DNA from: an uncultured Brachyspira sp.
GTDB taxonomy: Bacteria > Spirochaetota > Brachyspiria > Brachyspirales > Brachyspiraceae
DNA: 40,346 nucleotides
Reading direction: 5' to 3'
Assembly (NCBI GenBank): GCA_944392715.1
Contig: CALXXQ010000037.1
Location: forward strand, 1-40,346
A program made the position numbers and the translations under genes. The notes below the pieces were generated by a model. The model saw nothing but the letters and a program-made list of their open reading frames with translations, had not been told where the DNA came from and did not search any database. Of the stretch, positions 24,854 through 37,080 are shown in pieces (position 1 is the first letter of the stretch; every line of letters begins with the position of its first letter).

Positions 24854-26443
24854 TTATTCTTCAGACCACATTCTCTCTACTTTGGATATGCCTATTATAT
24901 CAAAACATATTCCAAGTATTTTTTTTACCGCTTTAATAAGAGTAAGTCTTTCCTGTCTTATTTCCGCATTTTCTTCTAATACTATATTATCATAATAGAA
25001 TCTATGTAATGCTCCAGTTATTTCATAAGTATAATTAATTAGAGTATAAACTTCTAAAGATTTAGCAGCCTCATATATTTCATCAGGGAATCTTAATATC
25101 ATTTTAGCTAGTTTTAAAGAACTTTCATTAGCAATTTTTGAAATATCAAAAGCCTTATTATCATCATAAGACATATTTTTTTCTTCTAGTTTAAAGAATA
25201 TATTACAGATTCTAGCATAAGCATACTGTACATAATAAACAGGATTATCATTATCTTTCTTCTTAGCAAGCTCTAAATCAAAGTCTAATGAACTAGAATA
25301 AGAACGCATAAGTAGGAAATACCTAGTAGGATCAACTCCTATCTCATCAATAACATCTTCAAGACTAATCATATCCCCAGTTCTTTTACTCATTCTTACA
25401 AGTTCATTTCCTCTGTAAAGACGAACTAACTGACCAAGTATAACTTTTAAAGAAGCAGTATCCTTACTAACAGCCCTAACAGCAGCAGTAATTCTAGGTA
25501 CATAACCATGATGGTCAGCACCTAATATATCTATTAAATAATGATATCCTCTGTCAATTTTATTTTTATGATATGTTATATCTGGAGCAAAGTATGTATA
25601 TGTACCATTACTTTTTTTAACAACTCTGTCTTTGTCATCTCCGTATTTAGTGCTTCTAAACCAAACGGCATTATCCTCTTCAAATAAAAGCCCCTCTTTA
25701 TCAAGAAAGTCCATAGTCTTTTCTAATTCTCCGCCTTCTCTTATTTTTAATTCAGAGGCATAATTATCCATATAAGTACCGAATCTCTCTAATAGTTTTT
25801 TCTGGCTTTCTAATATTATATCTTTTGGCACTCCATTTTGCTTAGCAACATCTTTTATATACTCTCCATGATAACCATCTTCAGGAATCTCTCTTCCTTC
25901 TTGAACTGCTTTAACACTTTCATTTAATTTGGTTATCTGTTCACCAGCATCATTAACATAAAACTCCTGATAAACTTCATGTCCAACATATTTGAGTATG
26001 TTTGATAATGCACTTCCGATAGCAGCCCATCTTCCATGTCCTATATGAAGCGGTCCTGTAGGATTAGCACTTACATATTCTACTAATATTTTCTTTTTAT
26101 CTTCAACTGAGTTTTTTCCATAATCATCATTATTGATAAGTTCATTTATGCATTCATTTATATAATTATATGATAATGTTAAATTAATAAATCCAGGCTT
26201 TGCAACTTCCGCTTTTTCAAAATATTTCTTATCTATTTTTTCTATTATTGAGTTTGCTATTTCAAGCGGATTTTTTTTAAGTGCTTTAGCAAGTCTCATA
26301 GCAACAGGACAAGCATAGTCTCCAAATTTATCATCTACTGCATATCCGATTTCTATATAAGATTCTATATCTTTAACATCAGTATCTTTTAAATATTCTT
26401 TTAAAGCTTCTTTTAGGATATTTGAGATGATTTTCTTAAGCAT
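24854..26443 (-). CDS. argS: Arginyl-tRNA synthetase
   Basis: The 529-residue class I synthetase charges tRNA-Arg in the cytosol. The N-terminal additional domain ([20 protein letters not shown]) is followed by [18 protein letters not shown], with HIGH at 133-136. Further blocks are YVNDAGEQI, the [10 protein letters not shown] block and the KMSKS-equivalent RMSKRTG. The anticodon-binding domain at the C-terminus contains [12 protein letters not shown] and ends in the typical [12 protein letters not shown] tail. The length is at the short end for the family. A GGAG ribosome site lies six bases before the ATG and a promoter is predicted upstream. It converges with the putative regulator gene, 20 bases away. 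Confidence 0.97.
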   Translation of the reverse strand: MLKKIISNILKEALKEYLKDTDVKDIESYIEIGYAVDDKFGDYACPVAMRLAKALKKNPLEIANSIIEKIDKKYFEKAEVAKPGFINLTLSYNYINECINELINNDDYGKNSVEDKKKILVEYVSANPTGPLHIGHGRWAAIGSALSNILKYVGHEVYQEFYVNDAGEQITKLNESVKAVQEGREIPEDGYHGEYIKDVAKQNGVPKDIILESQKKLLERFGTYMDNYASELKIREGGELEKTMDFLDKEGLLFEEDNAVWFRSTKYGDDKDRVVKKSNGTYTYFAPDITYHKNKIDRGYHYLIDILGADHHGYVPRITAAVRAVSKDTASLKVILGQLVRLYRGNELVRMSKRTGDMISLEDVIDEIGVDPTRYFLLMRSYSSSLDFDLELAKKKDNDNPVYYVQYAYARICNIFFKLEEKNMSYDDNKAFDISKIANESSLKLAKMILRFPDEIYEAAKSLEVYTLINYTYEITGALHRFYYDNIVLEENAEIRQERLTLIKAVKKILGICFDIIGISKVERMWSEE

Positions 26444-26483
26444 ATGCTCTCCATAAAAATTAAAATTATTTTTTAGTATATAG

Positions 26484-26511
26484 AGTATATCAAAGATTAG
26501 AAGTTCTGCAA
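26484..26511 (-). promoter_or_regulatory. Predicted promoter of argS
   Basis: On the minus strand, TTGCAG and TATACT are separated by 16 bases and lie about 40 bases before the start codon. Each hexamer departs from consensus by one or two bases. Confidence 0.5.
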
Positions 26512-26684
26512 GTAGAATTTTGAAGTGATTTTAAAATTATTAAAAAATGAAATTATAATAAATTAATTTTTTATAATTCTTTTTTTTATTATTATATTTT
26601 CCGACATTATATTGTTTTATATGCCAAGTATAATATGTATAATTGTATTTAATTGGAGTATAATTTATTTTTTATTAATTGAAG

Positions 26685-26712
26685 TTGACATATTATAAAA
26701 AAAATGTAATAT
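26685..26712 (+). promoter_or_regulatory. Predicted promoter of the 26733-28415 operon
   Basis: TTGACA (26685-26690) is a perfect -35 hexamer. The best -10 candidate, TAATAT, lies after a 16-base spacer. The start codon follows 20 bases later. Confidence 0.5.
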
Positions 26713-26732
26713 TAAAATAAGGATTTATTTTT

Positions 26733-27119
26733 ATGTCTAAATTTATTTTACCTGAAGAAGAGCTTTCAAGGGCATCTAATTGGATAAGTAATTTTTTGAT
26801 GCGTGAAGGCTATCATGCTGATTATACTATAGAAAGCTTATTTGAAATAGATAAATTTTTTAAAGAAAAATTATATTTAGTTTTAGAAAGCGATAATAAC
26901 AGGAATTTTATATTTTCAATAAGTGCTTATATAGGCGAAGTCATATTAAGAAAATTCAAAGGCCATTGGGAAATATCTAGAAATATAGACTTAGATGATG
27001 AAACTATAGGTATTAGTTTTAAAAATCATAAAACTGTATATCCTCTTAATATTACCTTGGAACTTATACAAAAGAAATATACTATGAAAGAATATTTAAA
27101 AGAAAATTTTGGTATTTAA
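26733..27119 (+). CDS. Small cytosolic hypothetical protein
   Basis: The 128-residue protein is probably soluble. It starts with helices (LPEEELSRASNWISNFLMREG, IESLFEIDKFFKEKL) and continues with FSISAYIGEVILRKFKGHWEISRN. Its YIGEVI...GxW pattern recurs in small proteins of unknown function, some of them immunity-like. An AAGG ribosome site is present. It is the first gene of a tight rightward operon with a PTS IIA-like protein (about 20 bases on) and kdsB. The role is unknown. Confidence 0.65.
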   Translation: MSKFILPEEELSRASNWISNFLMREGYHADYTIESLFEIDKFFKEKLYLVLESDNNRNFIFSISAYIGEVILRKFKGHWEISRNIDLDDETIGISFKNHKTVYPLNITLELIQKKYTMKEYLKENFGI

Positions 27120-27140
27120 TAAAAACTAAGGAAAATGTTT

Positions 27141-27626
27141 ATGATTTCATTTAATGAAGTTGAAAAGTATATAAATAATTCTTATGTTATTTTAGATTTA
27201 AAAGCTGAAAATAAAGATGAGGCTATCAGCGAGATGCTTATATATTCTGAAGCTAATGGACTTAGAATAAACATATCACAGATTATAGAATCTATGTATA
27301 AAAAAGAAGATATTATAAGCAGCGGTTTAGGTTATGGAGTTGCCTTTCCTCATGTGAGAACTAGCCAAGTTGAAGATAATGATATAATATTTGCCGTATC
27401 AAAAAAAGGGTTAAATTATTCAGCACTTGATAAGAAGCCTGTTCACTTACTTGCTATGTTTCTAACTAATAAAAACAGTAATGAAAAATATTTGGGACTT
27501 CTTTCTTTATTTACAAAGATTTCAAGAATGAGTATGTATCCTGTTATATTATTAGAATCAAAAACAGTAGAAGAGTTTAAATCTAAACTAATAAATATAT
27601 CAAAAGAAATGCTTGGAGTAAAATAA
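27141..27626 (+). CDS. PTS EIIA type-2 domain protein (PtsN/fructose-like)
   Basis: I set the start at the second ATG (27141), because AAGGA lies eight bases before it; the ATG at 27135 is only two bases from that site. The 161-residue protein is a single EIIA domain of the mannitol/fructose/nitrogen type. The phosphoacceptor His71 lies in SGLGYGVAFPHVR, with preceding helix DEAISEMLIYSEANG and a late LGLLSLFTKISRM helix. EIIA domains accept phosphate from HPr and pass it to EIIB or act as regulators. No EIIB/EIIC gene is adjacent, and the next gene is kdsB, so a regulatory role is more likely than sugar transport. Confidence 0.88.
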   Translation: MISFNEVEKYINNSYVILDLKAENKDEAISEMLIYSEANGLRINISQIIESMYKKEDIISSGLGYGVAFPHVRTSQVEDNDIIFAVSKKGLNYSALDKKPVHLLAMFLTNKNSNEKYLGLLSLFTKISRMSMYPVILLESKTVEEFKSKLINISKEMLGVK

Positions 27627-27644
27627 AAAATAGGAGAATAAAAA

Positions 27645-28415
27645 ATGCCTAAAGTTACAGCTATAATACCTGCCAGATATGAATCTACTAGATTTCCAAA
27701 AAAATTAACTTATGAATTATTAGGAAAACCTATAATAATAGCTGTATATGATAATGTTAAGGCTGCTAAAAAAATAGATGATTGTATTATAGCAACTGAC
27801 TCCAAAGAGATAATGGAATTATGCGAAAAAAATAATGCAAAAGCAGTAATGACTTCTTCTCATCATACTTCAGGAACTTCAAGAATAATAGAAGTTGCTA
27901 AAAAGATTGACAGTGATATTATTATTAATGTTCAGGGAGATGAGCCTTTAATAGATGAATCAGTGCTTAATCCTGTAATAGATGCTTTTGATGATAATAA
28001 TGTAGATATAGCTACTTTAAAAACTAAAATAAATGATGACAGTTCTTTAATAAAAGATGAAAATGCTGTTAAGGTTGTTACGGATATAAATGATTATGCT
28101 ATGTATTTTTCAAGGGCTGCTATACCTTATAAGAGATTTGATCAGGATATAACACCTAAATATTATAAGCATATTGGGATTTATGCTTTTAGAAAAGATG
28201 TTTTATTAAAGACAGAAAAATTAGAAGAATGTCATTATGAGAGTGTGGAGAAGCTTGAGCAGTTAAGATGGCTTTATAATGGAATGAAAATCAAGGTATT
28301 AGAAACTAAGAAATTTATTCATGGTATAGATACAAAAGAAGATTTAGAATTAGTGCAGAATTATTTAAGGAACTTTGCAAAGAGCGAATTAAATAATGAG
28401 AATTTATATCAGTAA
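27645..28415 (+). CDS. kdsB: 3-deoxy-manno-octulosonate cytidylyltransferase
   Basis: The 256-residue enzyme activates Kdo with CTP to give CMP-Kdo, the donor for the inner core of lipopolysaccharide or lipooligosaccharide. The motifs are complete: IIPARYESTRFPKKL (7-21) for nucleotide binding, CIIATDS, MTSSHHTSGTSRI, INVQGDEPLID, YFSRAAIPY, KHIGIYAFRK, ESVEKLEQLRWLYNG and a closing HGIDTKEDLE. The length is normal. An AGGAG ribosome site is present, 18 bases after the EIIA-like gene. This supports a Kdo-containing outer membrane. Confidence 0.96.
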   Translation: MPKVTAIIPARYESTRFPKKLTYELLGKPIIIAVYDNVKAAKKIDDCIIATDSKEIMELCEKNNAKAVMTSSHHTSGTSRIIEVAKKIDSDIIINVQGDEPLIDESVLNPVIDAFDDNNVDIATLKTKINDDSSLIKDENAVKVVTDINDYAMYFSRAAIPYKRFDQDITPKYYKHIGIYAFRKDVLLKTEKLEECHYESVEKLEQLRWLYNGMKIKVLETKKFIHGIDTKEDLELVQNYLRNFAKSELNNENLYQ

Positions 28416-28490
28416 TTATTAATTGCGTCAGAAAATGTCATTATAATAATGTATTGTCTTTAAATACTAATTTGTTTTAAAGGATTTAAT

Positions 28491-28721
28491 ATGCTTAAGA
28501 TTATTTTTATAATATTAGCTATAAGTTTATTTTTATTTACAGATTTTGAAGATATTTTATTTATTATATTAGATACTGTATTTGAATTTATTAAGGGATT
28601 GTTTATTATTATATTTTTGATTAAGAAATTTTTAGTAAAAAATGTCAGCCGATTTTTTTATGATATTTTTATTGAGCCTATAATTTATATTTTTGGCATA
28701 TTGAGCAGAAAAAATAATTAG
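28491..28721 (+). CDS. Small membrane protein
   Basis: The 76-residue protein has two or three hydrophobic stretches (3-18, 21-46, 62-72) interrupted by KKFLVKNVSR. A good AAAGGA ribosome site lies eight bases before the ATG, and a strong terminator follows, both of which support it being real. No family is recognised. It may be read through from kdsB, 75 bases upstream. Confidence 0.6.
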   Translation: MLKIIFIILAISLFLFTDFEDILFIILDTVFEFIKGLFIIIFLIKKFLVKNVSRFFYDIFIEPIIYIFGILSRKNN

Positions 28722-28731
28722 ATAAAGAATT

Positions 28732-28773
28732 AAAAAAGGAAGTCTCTTAATATTAAGAAGAACTTCCTTTTTT
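28732..28773. terminator. Bidirectional terminator between convergent genes
   Basis: AAAAAAGGAAGT and ACTTCCTTTTTT form a perfect 12-bp stem. The loop itself contains the palindrome CTTAATATTAAG. A/T runs on both flanks let it work for the small membrane protein gene and for gpmA. Confidence 0.9.
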
Positions 28774-28805
28774 ATTATAATTAAAATAAATTATATAGAA
28801 ATTAT

Positions 28806-29552
28806 TTACTTTTTCTTACCTTGATTAGCTACAGCTTCCATAGCTTTTTTAACAGCTTCAGGGTCTCCTAAATATTGTTTATTAACAGCTTTGAAATTAT
28901 CATCAAGTTCATAAACTAAAGGCATTCCTGTAGGTATATTAAGTTCAGTAATATCAGCATCAGAAATATTATCTAAGTATTTAACTAATGCTCTTAAGCT
29001 ATTACCATGTGCAGCAATTATAATTTTTTTACCTGCTTTAATATCTGGAAGTATAACATTTTCCCAGAAAGGAACTACTCTTTCAACTGTATCTTTTAAG
29101 CATTCAGTTAAAGGAAGTTCTTTTTCAGATAAGTTTTTATAACGAGGATCATGACCAGGATATCTTTCATCAGATTTTTCTAATGCTGGAGGCGGAGTAT
29201 CATAACTTCTTCTCCATATTTTAACCTGATCTTCTCCGTATTTTTCAGCAGTTTGTGATTTATTTAAGCCTTGTAAAGCTCCGTAATGTCTTTCATTTAA
29301 TTGCCAGCATTTATCTACTGGTATCCATAAAAGTCCCATTTCTTCTAATACTAAATTTAAAGTTTTTATAGCTCTTGTTAAAGTAGAAGTGTATGCTTTA
29401 TCAAAAGTGAATCCTGCTTTTTTAAGTTCTGCTCCGCCTGCTTTAGCTTCTTCTATTCCTTTTTCAGATAATGTAACATCTGCCCATCCTGTAAATAGAT
29501 TCTCTTTATTCCAAACACTCTCACCATGACGAATTAAAACAACTTTAGTCAT
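28806..29552 (-). CDS. gpmA: 2,3-bisphosphoglycerate-dependent phosphoglycerate mutase
   Basis: This 248-residue glycolytic enzyme interconverts 3- and 2-phosphoglycerate in the cytosol. The phosphohistidine motif [10 protein letters not shown] has His9 as the phosphorylated residue. [37 protein letters not shown], the substrate loop RRSYDTPPP and the second active-site histidine in [10 protein letters not shown] follow in order. Length and order match the E. coli enzyme. A strong AAGGAG ribosome site is present, and the gene is a single transcription unit ending at a bidirectional terminator. Confidence 0.97.
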   Translation of the reverse strand: MTKVVLIRHGESVWNKENLFTGWADVTLSEKGIEEAKAGGAELKKAGFTFDKAYTSTLTRAIKTLNLVLEEMGLLWIPVDKCWQLNERHYGALQGLNKSQTAEKYGEDQVKIWRRSYDTPPPALEKSDERYPGHDPRYKNLSEKELPLTECLKDTVERVVPFWENVILPDIKAGKKIIIAAHGNSLRALVKYLDNISDADITELNIPTGMPLVYELDDNFKAVNKQYLGDPEAVKKAMEAVANQGKKK

Positions 29553-29671
29553 TTTTAAAACTCCTTATAATGATATTAAGTTCTATTATATACTAAAATA
29601 ATAAAAAATCTATTGTTTTATTATCATAAATATATTATATTCTTTTAATATGGAAATTAAGGATTTTTTAT

Positions 29672-31231
29672 ATGAATAATGAAGAATTAGATTTAAAATT
29701 GCAGCAATTATATGATGAAGGAAAACATAAGGATATTATTAAATTAATACTTTCATTACCAGAAGAACAATTAAATGATGATATAAAAGCTCAGCTTGCT
29801 GTGGCATATAATAATACTGCTGAATATGATTTAGCTATAGAAACATTAAATTCACTTTCAGAAGAAGCTAAAAATCATCATACTTGGTTTTACAAGATTG
29901 CTTATGCATATTTAGGAAAGTCAAATATAAATGATGCTGATAATAATATAAATATAGCTTTAGACATACTAAATGCAAATAGATCTATTATAAGTGATGA
30001 GGAATATGATTACTTTAATTATTTATATAATAATTTAAAAGAAGAGATAAAAGAAGGAAGCATGCATTATGAGGCTAATGCTGTTGATATTAATGAACAG
30101 GATTCTATTATAAAGGATATATCTTCTATTTTATCTAATGATATTGATAATGAAATAATAGAGGGGAGCATTGTAATAAAAAAGTGGAATATATTTATAA
30201 ATGCGGATATTGATGATATTACAGATAAAAGTGATGTTATAAATTATTATGTATCTAGTCCTGATTGGGATAGGGATATATTTGAATGCTGTGCAAGTGC
30301 TGGAAAAGATACTAGTACTTCTATAGGTCTTTCTAATGGAAGTTTTGCTTTTGGTATAATGACTGGAATAAAGGCTATGTATGAAAATAAAATACTAGAT
30401 GAGGCAGAAACGGAATTTGTTGGTAAAAAACATAAATGGAGAGTATATACAAGTAATTTAGTTAATATGGGTTCTGATAATGGAAAGCCTAAAAATGTTA
30501 ATGTTTATTGGGATATGTTTAAAGATGATATATTAAAACGAATAGGAAATCAAAAAATTTGCTGGATTAAGATATATGGTGCTAGGGCGGCAAATGGATA
30601 TTCTATAGGAGAGCTTAGAATAAATGATATTAATATACCCGAACTTTCTGATAAAATGAATGAGTATGTTAAAACTTGGAATGATGCCGACTTTTCATCT
30701 GATAAGCAATTTTTCTTTTTAGTTCAAGATGACGAAACTTATACTCCTTATAAATTCACTAATGAAGAGATTTATAATTTTATAAAAGCATATTCAAATA
30801 TAGTTCTTAATTTAGAAGAATCAGAAAAATCTTATAATAAACTTCAGGATTTTGCTGAAGAGTTAGTTAAAGATTATACTCTTGCTTCTGATTTATTTTT
30901 ACCTGAGATATGTGCTGATAATGAGTTTTTTGATGAGCTTCATTCAAGTGAAAAAATTAATTTTAATTTCGATTCAAAAGATAAAAATTGTATTTTATAT
31001 AAAACTCAGCTTCATACTTATCATTTAATTAATAATTATTTATTTGAGCTTTTTAGAGAGAATGCTTTTAATGGTAAAGAAAATGAATTATATGCAAAGT
31101 TTATAAATATGAGTGCATTATATAATATATATATGCAAGTTAAAGAAGATTATGAGAAGAAAAATAAAAAACTAGAAAGCTTAGAAGTATCTTTATCATT
31201 TAATTTAGATGATGATTATGAGATTAGATAA
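29672..31231 (+). CDS. Large hypothetical protein with TPR-like N-terminus
   Basis: The 519-residue soluble protein has a helical-repeat N-terminus (residues 1-130: LQQLYDEGKHKDIIKLILSLP, LAVAYNNTAEYDLAIETLNSLSEE, WFYKIAYAYLGKSNINDADNNINIAL) typical of TPRs. A larger alpha/beta domain follows with YYVSSPDWDRDIFECCASAGKDTSTSIGLSNGSFAFGIMTGIKAM and WIKIYGARAANGYSIGELRINDINI. That part resembles the DUF6348-type proteins by pattern, but I cannot verify it. A weak TTGTTT-17-TATATT promoter lies about 30 bases before the start. A nested palindromic repeat follows within 25 bases of the stop. Function unknown. Confidence 0.7.
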   Translation: MNNEELDLKLQQLYDEGKHKDIIKLILSLPEEQLNDDIKAQLAVAYNNTAEYDLAIETLNSLSEEAKNHHTWFYKIAYAYLGKSNINDADNNINIALDILNANRSIISDEEYDYFNYLYNNLKEEIKEGSMHYEANAVDINEQDSIIKDISSILSNDIDNEIIEGSIVIKKWNIFINADIDDITDKSDVINYYVSSPDWDRDIFECCASAGKDTSTSIGLSNGSFAFGIMTGIKAMYENKILDEAETEFVGKKHKWRVYTSNLVNMGSDNGKPKNVNVYWDMFKDDILKRIGNQKICWIKIYGARAANGYSIGELRINDINIPELSDKMNEYVKTWNDADFSSDKQFFFLVQDDETYTPYKFTNEEIYNFIKAYSNIVLNLEESEKSYNKLQDFAEELVKDYTLASDLFLPEICADNEFFDELHSSEKINFNFDSKDKNCILYKTQLHTYHLINNYLFELFRENAFNGKENELYAKFINMSALYNIYMQVKEDYEKKNKKLESLEVSLSFNLDDDYEIR

Positions 31232-31250
31232 TGCATTATAAATTTAAAAA

Positions 31251-31461
31251 ACACTAGGGCGGGCAGCTAATGAATTATAATTTTACAATTAGGAAAATTT
31301 AAAGTTTTTATTAAAATTATCGCTTTAAATATATAGGGCGGGGAATTAGAAAAGATTTATTCTAAAACTCCGCCCTTTAAATTTTTTTTATCTTTATAAA
31401 AATTCTAATTTCATTAATATTTATTGCATCAAATAAAAAATCATACCAACCTAAGTTTTTT
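31251..31461. repeat. Nested palindromic repeat, copy R4 (complete, A' decayed)
   Basis: Blocks are A (CACTAGGGCGGGCAGCTAAT, 31252), B (TAGGGCGGGGAATTAGA, 31334) and B' (TCTAAAACTCCGCCCTTTA, 31361). The A' block has decayed to ACCAACCTAAGTTTTTTAA at about 31444. It starts 20 bases after the stop of the preceding gene. Confidence 0.8.
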
Positions 31462-31540
31462 AATTTTGTTAATTTTGTAAGCAATTAAAATTATTATTTT
31501 AGAATAAAGTAGAAAAGTTTAGAGGTATGTCTATATAAAT

Positions 31541-31690
31541 AAAATTTTGAACTTATTTTTTATCAACATTTCCCAGACTTCGTAAAAGTTGCAAAAGCAC
31601 ATAAAATTTATTTAAGAATAATTACAAATATAATCAATCTTTGCCGCTATTTAATATCCCAGCCTTTATCTTAACAGAATTTTTTTGCTA
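31541..31690. repeat. Duplicated 3' flank of TPR genes, copy 1
   Basis: This stretch, containing CAGACTTCGTAAAAGTTGCA and AATCAATCTTTGCCGCTATT, is nearly identical to about 37518-37670. Each copy lies downstream of a related TPR-type gene on the minus strand, so the coding ends and their 3' flanks were duplicated together. Inside it CAACATTT and AAAAGTTG can form a short hairpin. Confidence 0.8.
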
Positions 31691-31910
31691 TATCATTTCC
31701 TTCTTTAGCCATACCAATAATTGAATTTTTTATCATTTCTTTAGACCGTTCATTACCTGAATTGTAGTATTTATCCAAATCATTATATGCTTCTTCAACA
31801 TATTTTTTAAATTCTTTTGAATCTTTGCTAAATATTTTGGGTAATATAAAATATCTAGTAAAAATGTATATCACTAATAAAAATGCAAACCAAAATGTTA
31901 ATACTGACAT
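31671..31910 (-). CDS. Short remnant of a TPR membrane-protein paralogue
   Basis: The start was set at the ATG 31910-31908, preceded by AGGAG; an in-frame TTG six bases earlier overlaps that site. The 79-residue product reads MSVLTFWFAFLLVIYIFTRYFIL, then a tail NDLDKYYNSGNERSKEMIKNSIIGMAKEGNDIAKKFC. The gene at 37679-39172 has the same 5' leader, the same LTFWFAF membrane segment internally, and the same last 35 residues. This copy therefore looks like that gene with its N-terminus and all TPRs deleted in frame. A conserved DKGWDIK continues in frame after its stop. It could still be expressed as a one-helix membrane protein. Confidence 0.6.
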   Translation of the reverse strand: MSVLTFWFAFLLVIYIFTRYFILPKIFSKDSKEFKKYVEEAYNDLDKYYNSGNERSKEMIKNSIIGMAKEGNDIAKKFC

Positions 31911-32097
31911 ATACAACTCCTATATAAATATTATAAACAATATTTTAATTTTTATCTATTAATTTATATAAAAGTATACAAATTTTAAAATTAATATGTA
32001 TTTTGTTTTGTATATTATAATTCATAAATAAATCATCATTGTTATTAATATTTTCAAAAAATATAAAATAAAAGTAACAGAATAAAGCAATAAAATA

Positions 32098-32242
32098 TAA
32101 AGAGCGGGAAATTAGAAAAGATTAAAAAAACAAATTTTATTCTAACTCCCCACCCTCTAAATTTATAATCTTAACTGATATTTTTATATATTTTATTTTA
32201 TTATTTTTCTCTGTTATTTTAATGCCCACCCTAGCTTTTATT
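32098..32242. repeat. Nested palindromic repeat, copy R5 (A block missing)
   Basis: B (AAAGAGCGGGAAATTAGAAA, 32099), B' (TCTAACTCCCCACCCTCTA, 32141) and A' (TAATGCCCACCCTAGCTTTT, 32220) are present. The expected A block upstream is not recognisable. Confidence 0.75.
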
Positions 32243-32260
32243 ATATTATGAATTTTTATT

Positions 32261-32344
32261 AACGCACGGTAAATGTATTTTTTAATATAGTTTAAATTAT
32301 AATTGAAATAAGTTTATATTTTAAATTTTATTCACCGTGCGTGA
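32261..32344. repeat. CGCACGG inverted-arm element (copy C3)
   Basis: AACGCACGGTAAAT and TTCACCGTGCGTGA are inverted arms around about 56 AT-rich bases. It starts 18 bases after nested repeat R5 and ends just before the GH1 stop codon, so it could also act in 3'-end formation of the minus-strand bgl operon. Confidence 0.7.
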
Positions 32345-32353
32345 TGGTATAAA

Positions 32354-35771
<3,418 letters not shown>

Positions 35772-35811
35772 AAGCTTATCCTCCAATATAATAATTTTTT
35801 ATAATAATGAA

Positions 35812-35838
35812 GGTTTGGCCAACTTAATGTCACCATCC
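35812..35838 (-). promoter_or_regulatory. RAT-like antiterminator site 2, upstream of the permease gene
   Basis: On the minus strand the 27 bases run GGATGGTGACA ... TTGGCCAAACC. LicT/BglG RAT sites have the form GGATTGTTACTG ... CAGGCAAAACC, so both conserved ends are present at the right spacing. It lies in the 100-base gap between the antiterminator gene and the permease. I do not see a strong overlapping terminator, so it could act by another means or be weak. Confidence 0.6.
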
Positions 35839-35873
35839 AAAAATATATATTAAATCCTATAAATATTTTATAC

Positions 35874-36413
35874 TTATTCTCTCCTACTAGCTTTTTCTAT
35901 ATGTATAGTTAAATATAATTTCTCCTCATCGCTTATATCATAAGAATAAGAAAGTAAAATATATTCTGCTATTTTTAAAGTGCATTCATAAGCTTCTTTA
36001 TATTTCATCTTCACCACAGAAAGCAAATCTTCATCTTCTTTATCATTATAAATATTTTTTTGAAATAACCTCAAAGCAAAAAATTTTAAATGAGTTATAA
36101 ATCTATTATAATATAAAGATTCTTCATTGAACTTTATATTAAAATGCCTTTCTACTATCATAACTATTTTTTGTATAAGTTTTGTAATCTTTCCAATTTC
36201 TTTTATGCATCCATAATCATTATTAGTTTGGGCATTAACTATATGAAGTGCTATGAATCCTGCCTCATCATCTGAAAGTCTTATATTAAAATCTTCTTCT
36301 ATTATGTCCAAAGCCTTTAAGCCTATATTATATTCATCTTTATAAAATTTCTTTATATCCCAAAGCATCATATTTTTTATATTAACTCCGTCTTTAGTTC
36401 TAACTATTGCCAT
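35874..36413 (-). CDS. licT: LicT/BglG-type antiterminator, C-terminal part (frameshifted)
   Basis: The 179-residue frame encodes most of both PTS regulation domains of a LicT-type protein. It starts MAIVRTKDGVNIKNMMLWDIKKFY, which follows directly on from the other half at an LMDHIY junction. The PRD phosphorylation histidines are present: His57 in ALHIVNAQ, His108 in RFITHLKFFALR and His171 in LTIHIEKA. It lacks the RNA-binding domain. Inserting one AT unit in the ATATATAT run at the junction restores one continuous protein of about 280 residues, the normal LicT length. It may start on the ATG within that run, but no good ribosome site is present. It is probably inactive on its own. Confidence 0.8.
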   Translation of the reverse strand: MAIVRTKDGVNIKNMMLWDIKKFYKDEYNIGLKALDIIEEDFNIRLSDDEAGFIALHIVNAQTNNDYGCIKEIGKITKLIQKIVMIVERHFNIKFNEESLYYNRFITHLKFFALRLFQKNIYNDKEDEDLLSVVKMKYKEAYECTLKIAEYILLSYSYDISDEEKLYLTIHIEKASRRE

Positions 36414-36717
36414 ATATATGATCCATTAAAGTGATATATAAAAAATCATTTAAACTTCTTTCTGCTTTAGTTTTGGCATATTCAATAATTTTTTCTATGG
36501 TATTTAAATACTCTGATGGTATATCTTTTAATAATTGCTGAAGTTTGCTGTTATTGTCTGAGTTTTCTAATAAGAACGTTTTATCAATTTTTTCTTCATC
36601 TATAGTATCACCAACTTTTTTTCCAAATGCTATACCTCTTCCCATAACAATTTTTTCTGTTTTGCCTTCTTCAAAAACAACAACGACATTATTATTAAGT
36701 ATCTTTCCTACTTTCAT
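36400..36717 (-). CDS. licT: LicT/BglG-type antiterminator, N-terminal part (frameshifted)
   Basis: The 105-residue frame contains the full CAT RNA-binding domain, MKVGKILNNNVVVVFEEGKTEKIVMGRGIAFGKKVGDTIDEEKIDKTFLL (1-50), matching LicT. It then has the start of PRD1 with the first regulatory His100 in LMDHI. It then shifts out of frame at an AT repeat and ends YGNS. Isolated CAT domains of this family are known to antiterminate constitutively, so the truncated form could leave the operon on and uncoupled from sugar control. An AGGAGA ribosome site lies seven bases before the ATG, immediately after the leader terminator. Confidence 0.85.
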   Translation of the reverse strand: MKVGKILNNNVVVVFEEGKTEKIVMGRGIAFGKKVGDTIDEEKIDKTFLLENSDNNSKLQQLLKDIPSEYLNTIEKIIEYAKTKAERSLNDFLYITLMDHIYGNS

Positions 36718-36732
36718 AATAAATTCTCCTAA

Positions 36733-36804
36733 AATAAAAAAACCTATTTATATAAAAACAAAATATATAATACTTCCGCATTTCGTCTTTATATAAATAG
36801 GTTT
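36733..36804 (-). terminator. Leader terminator of the bgl operon
   Basis: On the minus strand AAACCTATTTATATAAA and its exact complement TTTATATAAATAGGTTT form a perfect 17-bp stem around about 31 bases, followed by a TTTT-A-TTTT run. It lies between promoter and antiterminator start codon. Its 5' arm shares the AAACC end with the RAT-like site, so the two structures exclude each other. Confidence 0.88.
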
Positions 36805-36840
36805 AGCTTGTCTTAAAAGATTTAAAAACAATCACTATCC
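36800..36840 (-). promoter_or_regulatory. RAT-like antiterminator site 1 in the bgl leader
   Basis: On the minus strand it runs from GGATAGTGATTG to GACAAGCTAAACC. It contains an imperfect stem TTGTTTTTAAA against TTTTAAGACAA. The ends match the RAT consensus GGATTGTTACTG ... GGCAAAACC; the loop is longer than usual (41 bases in all). It overlaps the terminator's 5' arm by a few bases, as in LicT-controlled leaders. Confidence 0.65.
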
Positions 36841-36854
36841 AATATGGTATAAAT

Positions 36855-36883
36855 ATCATAAACGATATAACATTAATTGTCAA
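36855..36883 (-). promoter_or_regulatory. Sigma-70 promoter of the bgl operon
   Basis: On the minus strand TTGACA (36883-36878) and TATGAT (36860-36855) have an exact 17-base spacer. Transcription would start near 36848, just ahead of the RAT-like site. Confidence 0.85.
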
Positions 36884-37080
36884 GGATTTTTTTATATTAA
36901 CTTGTTAAAGCTATATAAAACTTTTATTTTTTTTAAAATTTAAATTGAAATTTTGCCAACACAGTTTATTTAAATTTGTTGTGCTTATAAATAAAATTAA
37001 CAATATAACAAAATTATAATCTAATCATATAATTAAATTTCATTAACCGTGCGTTAAATAGATTTTAAATCTAAAAATAA

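Larger units (their letters stand above)
31911..32353. other. Intergenic region with repeats R5 and C3
   Basis: The 443 bases between the TPR remnant and the GH1 gene hold a half nested repeat (32098-32242) and a CGCACGG element (32261-32344). The remainder is AT-rich, with no gene visible. Confidence 0.6.
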
